Shown here: positions 1 through 7,079 of the stretch, piece after piece
Layout of the letters: every line of letters starts with the position of its first letter
How positions within the stretch are numbered: the first letter of the stretch is position 1
Source of the DNA: Gemmatimonadales bacterium UBA2982
GTDB lineage: Bacteria > Gemmatimonadota > Gemmatimonadetes > Longimicrobiales > Gaopeijiaceae
Length of the DNA stretch: 29,616 bases
NCBI GenBank assembly: GCA_002347035.1
Contig: DEAM01000023.1
Location: 2,898-32,513, forward strand
Direction of reading: 5' to 3'
Translations under genes and position numbers: made by a program
The notes under the pieces: model-generated
Seen by the model: the letters and a program-made list of their open reading frames with translations, nothing else
What the model was told of the DNA's origin: nothing
Database searches by the model: none

Positions 1-58
1 TCGAACCGATGACCTCCTGCTTGCAAAGCAGGCGCTCTCCCAACTGAGCTATGGCCCC
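1..58 (-). tRNA. tRNA-Ala (anticodon TGC), 3' end cut off by the window edge
   Basis: Read on the minus strand, the gene begins GGGGCCATAGCTCAGTTGGG, with the D-arm AGCTC..GAGC. The anticodon stem is CCTGC/GCAGG around the loop TTTGCAA, with anticodon TGC at 25-23. The T-arm starts GGTTCGA and runs off the window at base 1, so the T-stem 3' half, acceptor 3' strand and CCA end are not visible. The sequence matches canonical bacterial tRNA-Ala. No tRNA-Ile or rRNA lies next to it on the visible side. Confidence 0.96.
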
Positions 59-139
59 GTCTCCACGGGCGGCTACTTACCCCTGGAATCTCTCTTTAAA
101 GAAAGAACCTTCTGCACGGGTACGGAAGGGATCGGGATG

Positions 140-511
140 TCAGGGGCAATAAACCTCGAAGGTCGTATTAGCTATTTCATCCTCAGTGACCCGGACGAAT
201 CGCGGATTCTGGCCGGTGATCATGCACGCATCAATCACCTCTAACAATGTGACTTGCCACACACCTGCGCGGATGTCGCCAAAGAACGCACCACCGTTCA
301 CGTCCACGGCTTCACTCTTTTCCTCATCTAGTGAGATGATGTAGCCATCCGGATCAGGATTATCGCCTGTGGTGACTGTCTCTACCATCAACGAGCCCAC
401 CCCCCCCTCTTCTCCATCGTCATCAATCGTGATCTCCGAGGGCCCTATACAAGAGCCAAGGCCTACGATCACCAGAAAGGCTAAACCGATCACCCTCACG
501 CTCTCCGCCAT
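140..511 (-). CDS. Small lipoprotein with a Gemmatimonadota-type carboxypeptidase-regulatory-like domain
   Basis: The start is taken at the ATG at 511 because it opens a compact lipoprotein signal peptide (MAESVRV, hydrophobic stretch, then LGSC with the lipidated Cys at residue 21). The 29 codons upstream of it in frame would bury that signal. The 123-residue product has an acidic Gly-rich linker, then one beta-sandwich-like domain. It shows TTGDNPDPDGY, NGGAFFGDIRAGVW and a closing pair of Cys around DACMITGQNPRFVRV and FEVYCP. This pattern (DGY..., G.h.V.L, C.v.g.NPR.v.v, F.V.C) recurs in lipoproteins of Gemmatimonadota. Probably an envelope-anchored structural or binding domain; no enzymatic residues are evident. 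A run of C bases on the plus strand (around 396-410) encodes the Gly-Gly linker and could be prone to slippage. Confidence 0.8.
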   Translation of the reverse strand: MAESVRVIGLAFLVIVGLGSCIGPSEITIDDDGEEGGVGSLMVETVTTGDNPDPDGYIISLDEEKSEAVDVNGGAFFGDIRAGVWQVTLLEVIDACMITGQNPRFVRVTEDEIANTTFEVYCP

Positions 512-633
512 TATAAAGTTGACTCTAAGCCATCCTGTAATTGAGAAATAAGAGACGACTAATGCTGAGAGCCAAAAAGGTTCATGACTGGCCCACATGA
601 TATCAAGTGATGATTGAAGGGTCCCGGGTCTCC

Positions 634-1047
634 TTAAGAGATTTCGGTCGTTCTCTGGTCCAGTATAGAAGCCACCTTCTGAACCTCAGGCCAGCAACCC
701 CGCGCGATTAGACGACCGTTTACTACGACCGCTTGAACAGGGATCCGGAAAAGCGTCCTTAGTGCTTCTCTGAGACCGACCCGATATCGCCAAAAATCGC
801 GAATCAGCATCACGATCAGGCTGGAATTCCTAGGGTCGAGTACCTGGAGTTCCACTCCATCTCCGTAACGCTGCCGGAGTCCTCGGTACAACGGACCCAT
901 CTCTTCCATGATGGCTCTCTGCTCCGCAAAAATGGATTCACCATTAGGCCGTTTCACGAACCCACCCTCCAATCGGCCGCAACAGCCACTGCCTGTCAGT
1001 TGCTGTTCAGACTCCCTGACCAAGATCACACTGGAGGCTTTATTCAT
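634..1047 (-). CDS. Conserved hypothetical protein with a Cys-Cys motif, possibly thioredoxin-fold
   Basis: A 137-residue product with no signal peptide. An N-terminal beta-strand (VILVRES) is followed by GSGCCGRLEG, a central helical segment (EQRAIMEEMGPLYRGLRQRYGD), a second strand ending in VLDPRN, a third helix (RDFWRYRVGLREALRTLF) and a strand-turn VQAVVVNGRLIARGCWPE. This alternation with a terminal VVVNGRLI strand resembles thioredoxin-like proteins, with the vicinal Cys pair near the first loop. That assignment is inference; I do not recognise a named family. The start ATG overlaps the TGA of a short upstream frame (ATGA at 1047-1044) that I do not accept as a gene. Codon pattern and length suggest a real gene. 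Confidence 0.68.
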   Translation of the reverse strand: MNKASSVILVRESEQQLTGSGCCGRLEGGFVKRPNGESIFAEQRAIMEEMGPLYRGLRQRYGDGVELQVLDPRNSSLIVMLIRDFWRYRVGLREALRTLFRIPVQAVVVNGRLIARGCWPEVQKVASILDQRTTEIS

Positions 1048-1260
1048 AGTTTCCGTGATAGTTTGGGTAATCGCATCGAAACTCGTACCGCGTCTAACCC
1101 ATTGGAAGTCCTTCTAACCGCTTCCCCTACAATGATGGAGTATGTAGCATCTGGGTCCCCGTCCTTTAGGTGGCTCCGACCAGAGCGCTGATAGGACAAG
1201 ACCGTCACCAACCTGCACTTTCGCACTAACCAAGCAACAGCTGTAGAAGGAGAGATGACC

Positions 1261-1878
1261 ATGTCCCGAATATTAGCATGCGCCTGCGCAGCCTTTCTAT
1301 TTATCATCCCTGTCAGCTTAGAAGCCCAGCGACTGCCTAGCCCTCGGGGAGAAGCGGAGACTCAGGTTGGCGGCTCATTCGATGCTGACGGACGCTATCA
1401 GGGCGGCTCATGGGTCACCGTTGAATACGGTCGTCCAATCCTACGCGGTCGAGATGGCATGTTTGGCTCAGGTGACAGCTACGGGGATGGCCTACTGGCT
1501 GGAGCTCCGCTTTGGCGCCTTGGTGCCAACCAGACCACCGTCTTCCATACGGGCACGGACCTTACTTTCGGCGGTCAGCGCCTCTCGGCTGGTGAATACA
1601 CCCTTTTCGCTGAACTCGAAGAGGGGTCATGGACATTGATATTCTCGAGCTGGGGCGTGAAGCAGAGCCCCCAGGAGCCAAATCCAAACGCGCTTTGGGG
1701 CGCATACGGCTACAACGATGAGAGAGATGTCATCCGCACAAACATGGACGTCCAGACGGTTCAACGGTCTGCCGACCAGTTAATCATCATGTTCACAAAT
1801 ATGACGCAGCAGGGTGGCGACCTGACTATCTGGTGGGACGACCAGGTGGCGACGGTTCCCTTCCGGGTAGCCAGCTAA
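1261..1878 (+). CDS. DUF2911 family exported protein
   Basis: The 205-residue product has a Sec signal peptide (MSRILACACAAFLFIIPVSLEAQ) and then the DUF2911 body: VTVEYGRPILRGR, WRLGANQTTVFHTGTDLTFGG, LSAGEYTLFAEL, WTLIFSSWG and a C-terminal beta-rich segment ending near PFRVAS. DUF2911 proteins are widespread in Bacteroidota and Gemmatimonadota, are exported and have no established biochemical role. Two ATGs are possible: the ribosome site AAGGAG at 1247-1252 lies 2 bases before the ATG at 1255 but 8 bases before the ATG at 1261, so the latter is preferred. A long perfect hairpin lies 54 bases after the stop codon. Confidence 0.93.
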   Translation: MSRILACACAAFLFIIPVSLEAQRLPSPRGEAETQVGGSFDADGRYQGGSWVTVEYGRPILRGRDGMFGSGDSYGDGLLAGAPLWRLGANQTTVFHTGTDLTFGGQRLSAGEYTLFAELEEGSWTLIFSSWGVKQSPQEPNPNALWGAYGYNDERDVIRTNMDVQTVQRSADQLIIMFTNMTQQGGDLTIWWDDQVATVPFRVAS

Positions 1879-1931
1879 GACCTCTTCGATACGCAGTAGG
1901 TCGGAACTAAACGAGGACAAATTCAGATTGA

Positions 1932-1960
1932 GCGGGGACACACGTATCGTGTGTCCCCGT
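1932..1960. terminator. Perfect 12-bp hairpin after the DUF2911 gene
   Basis: CGGGGACACACG (1933-1944) pairs perfectly with 1948-1959 across a 3-base loop (TAT). It lies between two plus-strand genes and has no T-tract on either side. It therefore fits a factor-assisted terminator, a transcript-end stabiliser or a protein-binding palindrome rather than a classic intrinsic terminator. Confidence 0.4.
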
Positions 1961-2030
1961 AAGTTGGCGTCTAAGATGGTGCTACCAGGGCCTGACTACG
2001 CACTACTCACAGGACTACCGGAAGGACATC

Positions 2031-3230
2031 ATGCCGCCTGAAACAACCGCTCTCATCAATGACCCGATGGCGGTTTTCGCATTCCTCGCAATGCTCGTCG
2101 CACTGATTTTCTGGATCTCGGAGGTCGAGCGGTTCAAGAAGACATTTGAACTGATACCCCCTGTCATGTACGTCTATTTCTTACCGATGTTTGCGACGAC
2201 CGTTGGGATCACTCCCCAGTCCTCACCGACATATGACTGGATGATCCAGTACTTACTCCTCTTCGCACTACTCCTCCTCATGATTTCGATCGATTTGAGG
2301 AGTGTCGCCAAGCTCGGACCGCTAGCTCTTTTCATGGTCGTAGCTGGTACAGTGGGAGTCGTTATTGGTGGCCCAATCTCACTCTTGATCTTCAAGGATT
2401 TTCTGCCCAACGACGCATGGACTGGCTTCGCGGCACTCTCGGGAAGCTGGATTGGCGGGACCGCCAACATGGTCGCTATCGCCGAGAGTGTGAACACGCC
2501 TGAATCCCAGTTCGGACCCATCATCGTCGTTGACACAGTGGTCGGGTACAGTTGGGCCGGCATCCTGCTTCTTTTCGCAGCGCACCAGGCGAAATTCGAT
2601 AAACGAACTGGTGCCAACACAGCCGTCATCGAGGAGACCAATCAGCTGTTGGCAGATATGGACCGGGACCGCCACCCAACTACGCTCAGGGATGCCGCTG
2701 TGATGATCGGTATGGGCATGGGAGGAGCGGTAGGCGCATACCAACTCGCACAGACCGACTTATTCCCTACACTGGGCAACCCGACAATCATCAGTAAGAC
2801 GACCTGGGCCGTGCTCATTATCGTAACGGCTGGCCTGGCCCTCTCTTTTACCCGCCTGCGCGATTTCGAAAAGGTGGGTGCATCGGGTCTTGGCTACACA
2901 GCACTGTATCTGCTGCTCGCGGGAATTGGAGCGCAGGCCGACCTTCGTGCTGTACTTCAAGCTCCGATGTACCTGGCCGCCGGTGCCGTGTGGATCGCTA
3001 TTCACGTGGCTGTACTACTTCTGGCTGCACGCGTCGTCCGGGCGCCTCTCTTCTTTGTCGCTACTGGAAGCATGGCGAACATTGGTGGCGCCGCTACGGC
3101 GCCAGTTGTGGCCGGCATCTATCACCCGGCTATGGCGCCAGTGGGGCTCCTAATGGCTGTAGCCGGATACGTGCTCGGGATCTACGGTGCTCTGATATGT
3201 GCATGGTTACTGGGAATTGTGGGCTCTTAG
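2031..3230 (+). CDS. DUF819 family integral membrane protein
   Basis: A 399-residue protein with about ten hydrophobic segments spread over its whole length and one polar loop near residues 185-225. Recognisable DUF819 features are IPPVMYVYFLPMFATTVG near the N-terminus, ALSGSWIGGTANMVAIAES in the middle and the matching MANIGGAATAPVVAGIYHPAMAPVG near the C-terminus. The two Gly-Gly-Thr/Ala-Asn motifs suggest an inverted-repeat transporter. The family (YjcL-like) is uncharacterised, so the substrate is unknown. The ATG at 2031 is preceded by GGAAGGA, a good ribosome site. The gene stands alone between hairpins. Confidence 0.9.
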   Translation: MPPETTALINDPMAVFAFLAMLVALIFWISEVERFKKTFELIPPVMYVYFLPMFATTVGITPQSSPTYDWMIQYLLLFALLLLMISIDLRSVAKLGPLALFMVVAGTVGVVIGGPISLLIFKDFLPNDAWTGFAALSGSWIGGTANMVAIAESVNTPESQFGPIIVVDTVVGYSWAGILLLFAAHQAKFDKRTGANTAVIEETNQLLADMDRDRHPTTLRDAAVMIGMGMGGAVGAYQLAQTDLFPTLGNPTIISKTTWAVLIIVTAGLALSFTRLRDFEKVGASGLGYTALYLLLAGIGAQADLRAVLQAPMYLAAGAVWIAIHVAVLLLAARVVRAPLFFVATGSMANIGGAATAPVVAGIYHPAMAPVGLLMAVAGYVLGIYGALICAWLLGIVGS

Positions 3231-3283
3231 TTTCATAAAGAATCATGATTGTGGGGTCCTCTAGACCCTAAGAACTCTTGTTC

Positions 3284-3319
3284 TGCGAGGCGTAAAGAAT
3301 CTCGAGCAGGATTCTCGCA
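3284..3319 (+). other. Bulged stem-loop upstream of the selenoprotein gene
   Basis: TGCGAG (3284-3289) and GAATC (3297-3301) pair continuously with GATTC plus TCGCA (3310-3319), leaving a 7-8 base bulge and an 8-base loop. It lies 54 bases after the DUF819 stop and 104 bases before the peroxiredoxin ATG, with no T-tract. It could be transcript-end structure for DUF819 or leader structure for the next gene. The rest of 3231-3423 shows no gene. Confidence 0.3.
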
Positions 3320-3423
3320 ATGCAGTGTCCGTGAACAAAAGCACACTTGGGGTCTGGCACGTTTAGCACACGCTTCCGATATTCACACGTTACCCTTCCG
3401 CACTCTGACGGAGATGTAATCAG

Positions 3424-3996
3424 ATGCGTAAAGCGATCTCCCTCGCCCTGTTGGCGGGAGCGTTCGTGATGGGCGCACCGGTCGACACCAGTGCTCAGTT
3501 GATCTCGGTTGGCGAGATGGCCCCGGACTTCGCGCTTCCTGGCGCGACCCGTTACGGCACTCTCGACGAACCGGTTAGGCTGAGTGACTATCGCGGCGAA
3601 ACGGTCGTCCTCGCGTTCTTCTTCCGCGTACGGACGCCTGGCTGAACAGTTCAAATGACGGCGTACCGTGATCAGTACGCGAGCTTATTCAACGAAGGAC
3701 AAAACGTTGTCGTGATGGGGATCTCGAACGATTCCGCCGAGGACCTGGGGTCCTGGCTGCACGACGCAGATTTTCCGTTTCTCTTTGCTAGTGACGCTGG
3801 CAACAACGGATCGACTTATGCGGACTTTGGTGGTGGACTCCGCGATAACAACATGGTTGACAGCCGTGCCGTGATCGTGGTTGGACCAGATGGTCGCATC
3901 GCGGGCGTGATCGAGTCGTTCAACCAAAACGACCCGACGGCTTACGAGGAACTCGGCGCAATTGTTGACCGAGTGACACCAGAGGCGGACGATTAG
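3424..3996 (+). CDS. Exported peroxiredoxin (PrxQ/BCP-like), probable selenoprotein with Sec at residue 74 (in-frame TGA)
   Basis: The 190-residue frame starts with a Sec signal peptide (MRKAISLALLAGAFVMGA..TSAQ), then APDFALPG and LSDYRGETVVLAFFFRVRTPG. The next codon is TGA (3643-3645), and the same frame continues without any shift as TVQMTAYRDQYASLF, VVVMGISNDSAEDL, FPFLFASDAG and AVIVVGPDGRIAGVI to TAG. In AhpC/TSA proteins of this type the TGA position is the peroxidatic Cys (TPGCT), so selenocysteine is the simple reading. The protein has no Cys at all, so it would act as a one-Sec peroxidase reduced by an outside thiol. A SECIS-like hairpin follows the TGA. The role is peroxide reduction in the periplasm, with selenolate as nucleophile. 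The facing ccdA/TlpA-like pair is a plausible reductant source (inference). The alternative is a nonsense-mutated pseudogene, which the exact Cys position and intact downstream frame argue against. Confidence 0.85.
3661..3680 (+). promoter_or_regulatory. Candidate bacterial SECIS hairpin
   Basis: GCGTAC (3661-3666) pairs perfectly with GTACGC (3675-3680) around the 8-base loop CGTGATCA. Bacterial SECIS elements are small hairpins in the coding region just after the UGA, with a G in the first two loop bases and the loop roughly 16-37 bases after the UGA. Here the second loop base is G (3668), 22 bases after the TGA ends, so size, position and loop G all fit. The stem is short and was found by eye, not by folding. 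Confidence 0.55.
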
Positions 3997-4022
3997 TCTC
4001 TAACGTGTAGAAGCAAGACAAA

Positions 4023-4054
4023 GAGCCCGGCACGGAGTAGTCCGTGCCGGGCTC
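4023..4054. terminator. Strong hairpin terminator between convergent genes
   Basis: GAGCCCGGCACGGA (4023-4036) pairs perfectly over 14 bp with 4041-4054 around the tetraloop GTAG. It sits between the ends of the plus-strand peroxiredoxin (3996) and the minus-strand thioredoxin (4076), so it likely serves both. The following T content is modest on both strands (AGTCTT on plus; TTTGTCTTG on minus). Confidence 0.75.
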
Positions 4055-4075
4055 AGTCTTCGCACTTATTGGTGG

Positions 4076-4585
4076 CTACTGGCCGAGGAGTCGCTCCACT
4101 GCAGCTCCTAGGTCTTGATCAGCCCCAACACCTGTGTACGCCACATTACCGGCCCCATCTAGTAGGACAACGATCGACGTAGTAGTGGCGTTGTAGGCTC
4201 GAACTGCGGCGCCACGTGCATCCCACAGATAAGGATACCCTGGATCATGATCCTCGAGGTGACGCCTTACACGCCGAATGCTCTGAGCAACGCCGACCGC
4301 AACTGCGACAACGTTCAGTTCGTCACCGTGCCGTGCCTGGATCGCATCGAGTTGAGGCTGTAGCTCCTCACAGAGTTCGCACCACGTCGCCCAGAACTCG
4401 ATGAGCGCTGGTTTGCCCTGCACGTAGTCAAGGAGCTGAATGTCGTTCCCTTCAAGGTCCTGAAGTTCGGCATCGGGTCCCGCAGTACCTAAAGGGAGAG
4501 AAACGCCACCCGCTTGTGCCTGGACGCTAGGAGGTAGCGCCATAAGGAACGTTAGCGCGATTCCGCAAAATACTCTCGCACGCAT
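4076..4585 (-). CDS. TlpA-like exported thioredoxin-fold protein
   Basis: A 169-residue product. The ATG at 4585 is chosen because it directly opens the signal peptide (MRARVFCGIALTFLMALPPSVQAQ) and has GAGGT 4 bases upstream; the longer frame from 4633 would overlap ccdA. The mature part has the TlpA/ResA layout: AELQDLEGNDIQLLDY, KPALIEFWATWCELCEELQPQ with the active pair C69-x-x-C72, then VVAVAVGVAQSIRRVRRHL, YPYLWDARGAAVRAY and a C-terminal strand TSIVVLLDGAGNVAY. The usual cis-Pro before that strand is replaced (TTTSIVVL), which is unusual for the fold. It lies 7 bases after ccdA, so the pair is co-transcribed. CcdA should pass electrons from cytoplasmic thioredoxin to this periplasmic thiol protein. 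Confidence 0.9.
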   Translation of the reverse strand: MRARVFCGIALTFLMALPPSVQAQAGGVSLPLGTAGPDAELQDLEGNDIQLLDYVQGKPALIEFWATWCELCEELQPQLDAIQARHGDELNVVAVAVGVAQSIRRVRRHLEDHDPGYPYLWDARGAAVRAYNATTTSIVVLLDGAGNVAYTGVGADQDLGAAVERLLGQ

Positions 4586-4592
4586 AGTCACC

Positions 4593-5330
4593 TCAGAGGT
4601 TGTAGCCAGCTGTAACGAAATAATACTCCGCAACGCCTATCATGATCACCCCTGCGACTCTTTTCACCCACACCATCCATACCCCCGAATTTGGGAGAAT
4701 CGCCAGTGTCCCTGAAAAGAGACCCACGGCGACAAGGAGCGAGGTCATCCCCAATGAAAAGACGAACAGGTACACGAAACCCATTAGGCCAGCCCCTGTT
4801 GCCGCGACCCATGTCAGCACCACCGCGAATGCCGGCGCACCACAAGGGGCAGCAACTACACCTGACATAGCCCCCATAACAAAGACGGCACCATAAGATC
4901 CGCCCTCGGTTTGGGCCGCCCGCTCCAGAAGCTTTCTGGGAACGGGTACGGGAATGACGTCGAACATGGCCAGAGCAAAGATCACTAGCAGGTTGCCGAT
5001 CGCCAGCTTCGCCCACGGACTCGCACTGACAGTTCCAAAGATCTGGCCCGAGAGTCCGGCAATCGCCCCTAGGGTAGCATAAAGCATAGCCAAGCCCACT
5101 GCGTACGTGAGCGTAAGGCCGATCGTTCGGGACTTGGGCTGGTCCTCTTTCGCCGTACCGGCGATCACGGCACTGGTGATCGGGATCATCGGGTAGACGC
5201 AGGGCGTCAGACTCGTGAGCACGCCAGCACCAAACATAACTGCCAACGCGAGCACAGGGCTCCCGGAAAGCGCCTCTGTCAGGCCGCCTGCCGGTTCAAT
5301 TTGAAGAAGGGCGAAAGTAATCACGGGCAC
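4593..5330 (-). CDS. ccdA: CcdA/DsbD-type transmembrane thiol electron carrier
   Basis: A 245-residue membrane protein with about six hydrophobic segments. The two catalytic cysteines lie in the expected segments: SLTPCVYPMIPI in the first helix and VAAPCGAPAFAVVLTW in the fourth, each next to Pro as in the DsbD beta domain. The family moves reducing equivalents from cytoplasmic thioredoxin across the inner membrane. The frame opens with GTG at 5330; a second GTG at 5324 is possible and neither has a clear ribosome site. The gene directly precedes the TlpA-like gene and faces the Sec peroxiredoxin, so all three may form one periplasmic redox relay (inference). Confidence 0.9.
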   Translation of the reverse strand: MPVITFALLQIEPAGGLTEALSGSPVLALAVMFGAGVLTSLTPCVYPMIPITSAVIAGTAKEDQPKSRTIGLTLTYAVGLAMLYATLGAIAGLSGQIFGTVSASPWAKLAIGNLLVIFALAMFDVIPVPVPRKLLERAAQTEGGSYGAVFVMGAMSGVVAAPCGAPAFAVVLTWVAATGAGLMGFVYLFVFSLGMTSLLVAVGLFSGTLAILPNSGVWMVWVKRVAGVIMIGVAEYYFVTAGYNL

Positions 5331-5357
5331 AAAGGTGGGGTCCGAAGAGCCAACGGT

Positions 5358-5387
5358 CCAACCCCCAGGGCATTTTTTGGGTGTTGG
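5358..5387. other. Imperfect inverted repeat upstream of ccdA
   Basis: CCAACCCCCA (5358-5367) pairs with TGGGTGTTGG (5378-5387) with one mismatch, around a T-rich loop. It lies 28 bases upstream of the ccdA GTG, between it and the small membrane protein gene, so it may be a weak terminator for the upstream gene or an operator. No T-tract follows on the minus strand. Confidence 0.3.
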
Positions 5388-5495
5388 ATGACTGAGTCGA
5401 CGACCGGAAATAGCTGAGACAACTGGCGGTTAGCACACCTCTTATCCCTTTGGATAATCGCCTCTCATTTCTTTGGAAACCCCACACGCAAAAAT

Positions 5496-5867
5496 TTATT
5501 CCCGCGCAGCCTTCTGAAAAAGCCGGGCCGAACCAAGAAAAAGTGAGACAAAGAAACTATTTAACGACACGATTTCAAACACGGACATATACGGGGCATC
5601 ATGCTTCCCGATGATCAATGCGATCACGGTGACAAGTGCCTGAGCAAGCGCCATCACGATCATCGCACGGGCCATTCCCATCGGCTGAAAGCGAACGATG
5701 ATGGCACCAGTGATCCCTACGGCAAGCACACCGATATACATCAAGTCGGCGGGGTCACCGTCAGCGCCTAGAACGCCGACAGCACCGATGACCCAGAAAA
5801 GGATGACCACCGTTACAACCGCGAGGGCGACCGCGGCTTTATAACTGGTATTCCCTGTTTGCATCAT
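5496..5867 (-). CDS. Small four-helix membrane protein, unknown function
   Basis: The 123-residue product has four hydrophobic segments (about residues 10-34, 41-58, 66-86 and 98-115) joined by short polar loops, with the motif NTSYKAAVALAV at the start, DPADLMYIGVLAVGI before helix 2 and RFQPMGMARAM between helices 2 and 3. It has no signal peptide beyond helix 1. I recall similar small proteins as uncharacterised conserved membrane proteins; no function can be given. The start is either of two tandem ATGs at 5867 and 5864. It is divergent from the PPIase gene, with about 130 bases of AT-rich promoter region between. Confidence 0.8.
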   Translation of the reverse strand: MMQTGNTSYKAAVALAVVTVVILFWVIGAVGVLGADGDPADLMYIGVLAVGITGAIIVRFQPMGMARAMIVMALAQALVTVIALIIGKHDAPYMSVFEIVSLNSFFVSLFLGSARLFQKAARE

Positions 5868-5996
5868 TCTGATTTCTGCAAATGCAGGACCTAGCGTCTG
5901 ATTTCCATCATTGGCCCGAACTTAAAAAATAACTACCTCAAAGGCCCTTCTAGATCCTAGGTTTAGGGGAATCAATACCTCGCACTGTGTGCTCCA

Positions 5997-7019
5997 ATGG
6001 ACTATAGGGCATTACTCACACTCGTGGTGTTCGCCGCGTGTGCAGAACCTGAGCCACCTTCTGTCACGGTCGGACCTGCTTCGTTTACAGAAGACGAACT
6101 ACTTGGGCTCTCAAGTTCTCGGCGCGAAACACTCATTCATCTGACGGGACTCGGACTTGCCGTTGCAGACTCGACTACCGCTGCCTTGGGTGCCCCACTA
6201 GTGCTTGAGTGGATCGAGGACCGAGAGTTGGAAATCCTCGCTGCCGAATTGACCCTCGAGAAGAATGAAGTCGGTGAAGACGCACTGCAGGCTCGTTACT
6301 CGACAGACCCCGATTGGGAACTCACCGTTCGTCACATTCTGGTGTTCAGTGAGCGCTGGCGACCAACGTCTCATCGAGAAGCTGCTGCTGAAAAAGCTGC
6401 CCGAGCACTATCCATGCTCCAGGCTGGCTCCGAGTTCCCTGATGTAGAAACAACATTGATGGCTGAGGCAGCCGAGGAGGTCGGTGAGGGGCTTATGCCT
6501 CCAGGCCGTGAGGGCACCTGGGTACCCGAGTTTTGGGGTGCGGCACTCGCACTCCAACCTGGAGAGCTAAGCCCAGTCACAGAGACCCAATACGGTTTCC
6601 ACGTCCTTAGGCTAGAGAACCGACAGGTCGTTCCGCTGTCGGAGGCCCGGAGTTCGACCATCCGAGAGATAGCAGCTTCAATCGATAACCCCGCACAAGT
6701 CCTAGAAGCATGGATGGCCACATCGGGGCAAGGACAGAATGAACAAAGAGCCGCCGCGATCGAAGAAGTGCGGATGCGTCGCTTGGAAGTGCCACCGGGG
6801 GAAAGAGCGGCGCTCCTCCGGCAGTGGGAGGATCAGGTCACAGCGTGGTCGACCGCGCTTGGTTTCCGGTATGGATATGCGACCACGGAGGTCGAGGTAG
6901 CTGCACTAGCAGCGCTGGCAAACGCCAACCAGTCCGCTGACATCGCACGCACAGAACTGGCTAGTCATGCAGATCTCATAAGAGCTCGCTACCTCGTGCA
7001 AATCGAGGCTGGAACATAG
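5997..7019 (+). CDS. Parvulin-type peptidyl-prolyl isomerase lipoprotein
   Basis: A 340-residue product with a very short lipoprotein signal (MDYRALLTLVVFAAC, lipidated Cys at 15). An N-terminal helical segment resembles the chaperone arm of SurA/PrsA proteins. A parvulin domain covers about residues 108-210: WELTVRHILVF, AARALSMLQAGSEF, REGTWVPEFWGAALALQPGELSPVTETQYGFHVLRL. A C-terminal helical tail follows. The role is folding of exported proteins at the envelope. The HILV and QYGFHVLRL motifs are canonical. The ATG at 5997 has no clear ribosome site, but the signal sequence begins immediately after it. The gene lies 60 bases before the M50-like gene on the same strand. Confidence 0.92.
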   Translation: MDYRALLTLVVFAACAEPEPPSVTVGPASFTEDELLGLSSSRRETLIHLTGLGLAVADSTTAALGAPLVLEWIEDRELEILAAELTLEKNEVGEDALQARYSTDPDWELTVRHILVFSERWRPTSHREAAAEKAARALSMLQAGSEFPDVETTLMAEAAEEVGEGLMPPGREGTWVPEFWGAALALQPGELSPVTETQYGFHVLRLENRQVVPLSEARSSTIREIAASIDNPAQVLEAWMATSGQGQNEQRAAAIEEVRMRRLEVPPGERAALLRQWEDQVTAWSTALGFRYGYATTEVEVAALAALANANQSADIARTELASHADLIRARYLVQIEAGT

Positions 7020-7079
7020 TCGACGCATAACCGTAGGGGTGTCAGTCTCTTTATAGCAGATCCTCAAAACAAGCCCAGC

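Noticed and set aside
1044..1307. 87-residue minus-strand frame overlapping the next gene by ATGA
   Set aside because: It has no recognisable motif, crosses the start of the well-supported DUF2911 gene and occupies its promoter region.
3268..3654. Minus-strand frame across the peroxiredoxin signal region
   Set aside because: Shadow of the selenoprotein gene; no family features.
3655..3996. Separate 113-residue gene starting at ATG after the TGA
   Set aside because: It lacks the catalytic half and a ribosome site and continues the same frame as the upstream part, so it is the C-terminal part of the selenoprotein.
5296..5487. 63-residue minus-strand frame upstream of ccdA
   Set aside because: No motif, overlaps the ccdA start in another frame and covers an inverted repeat.
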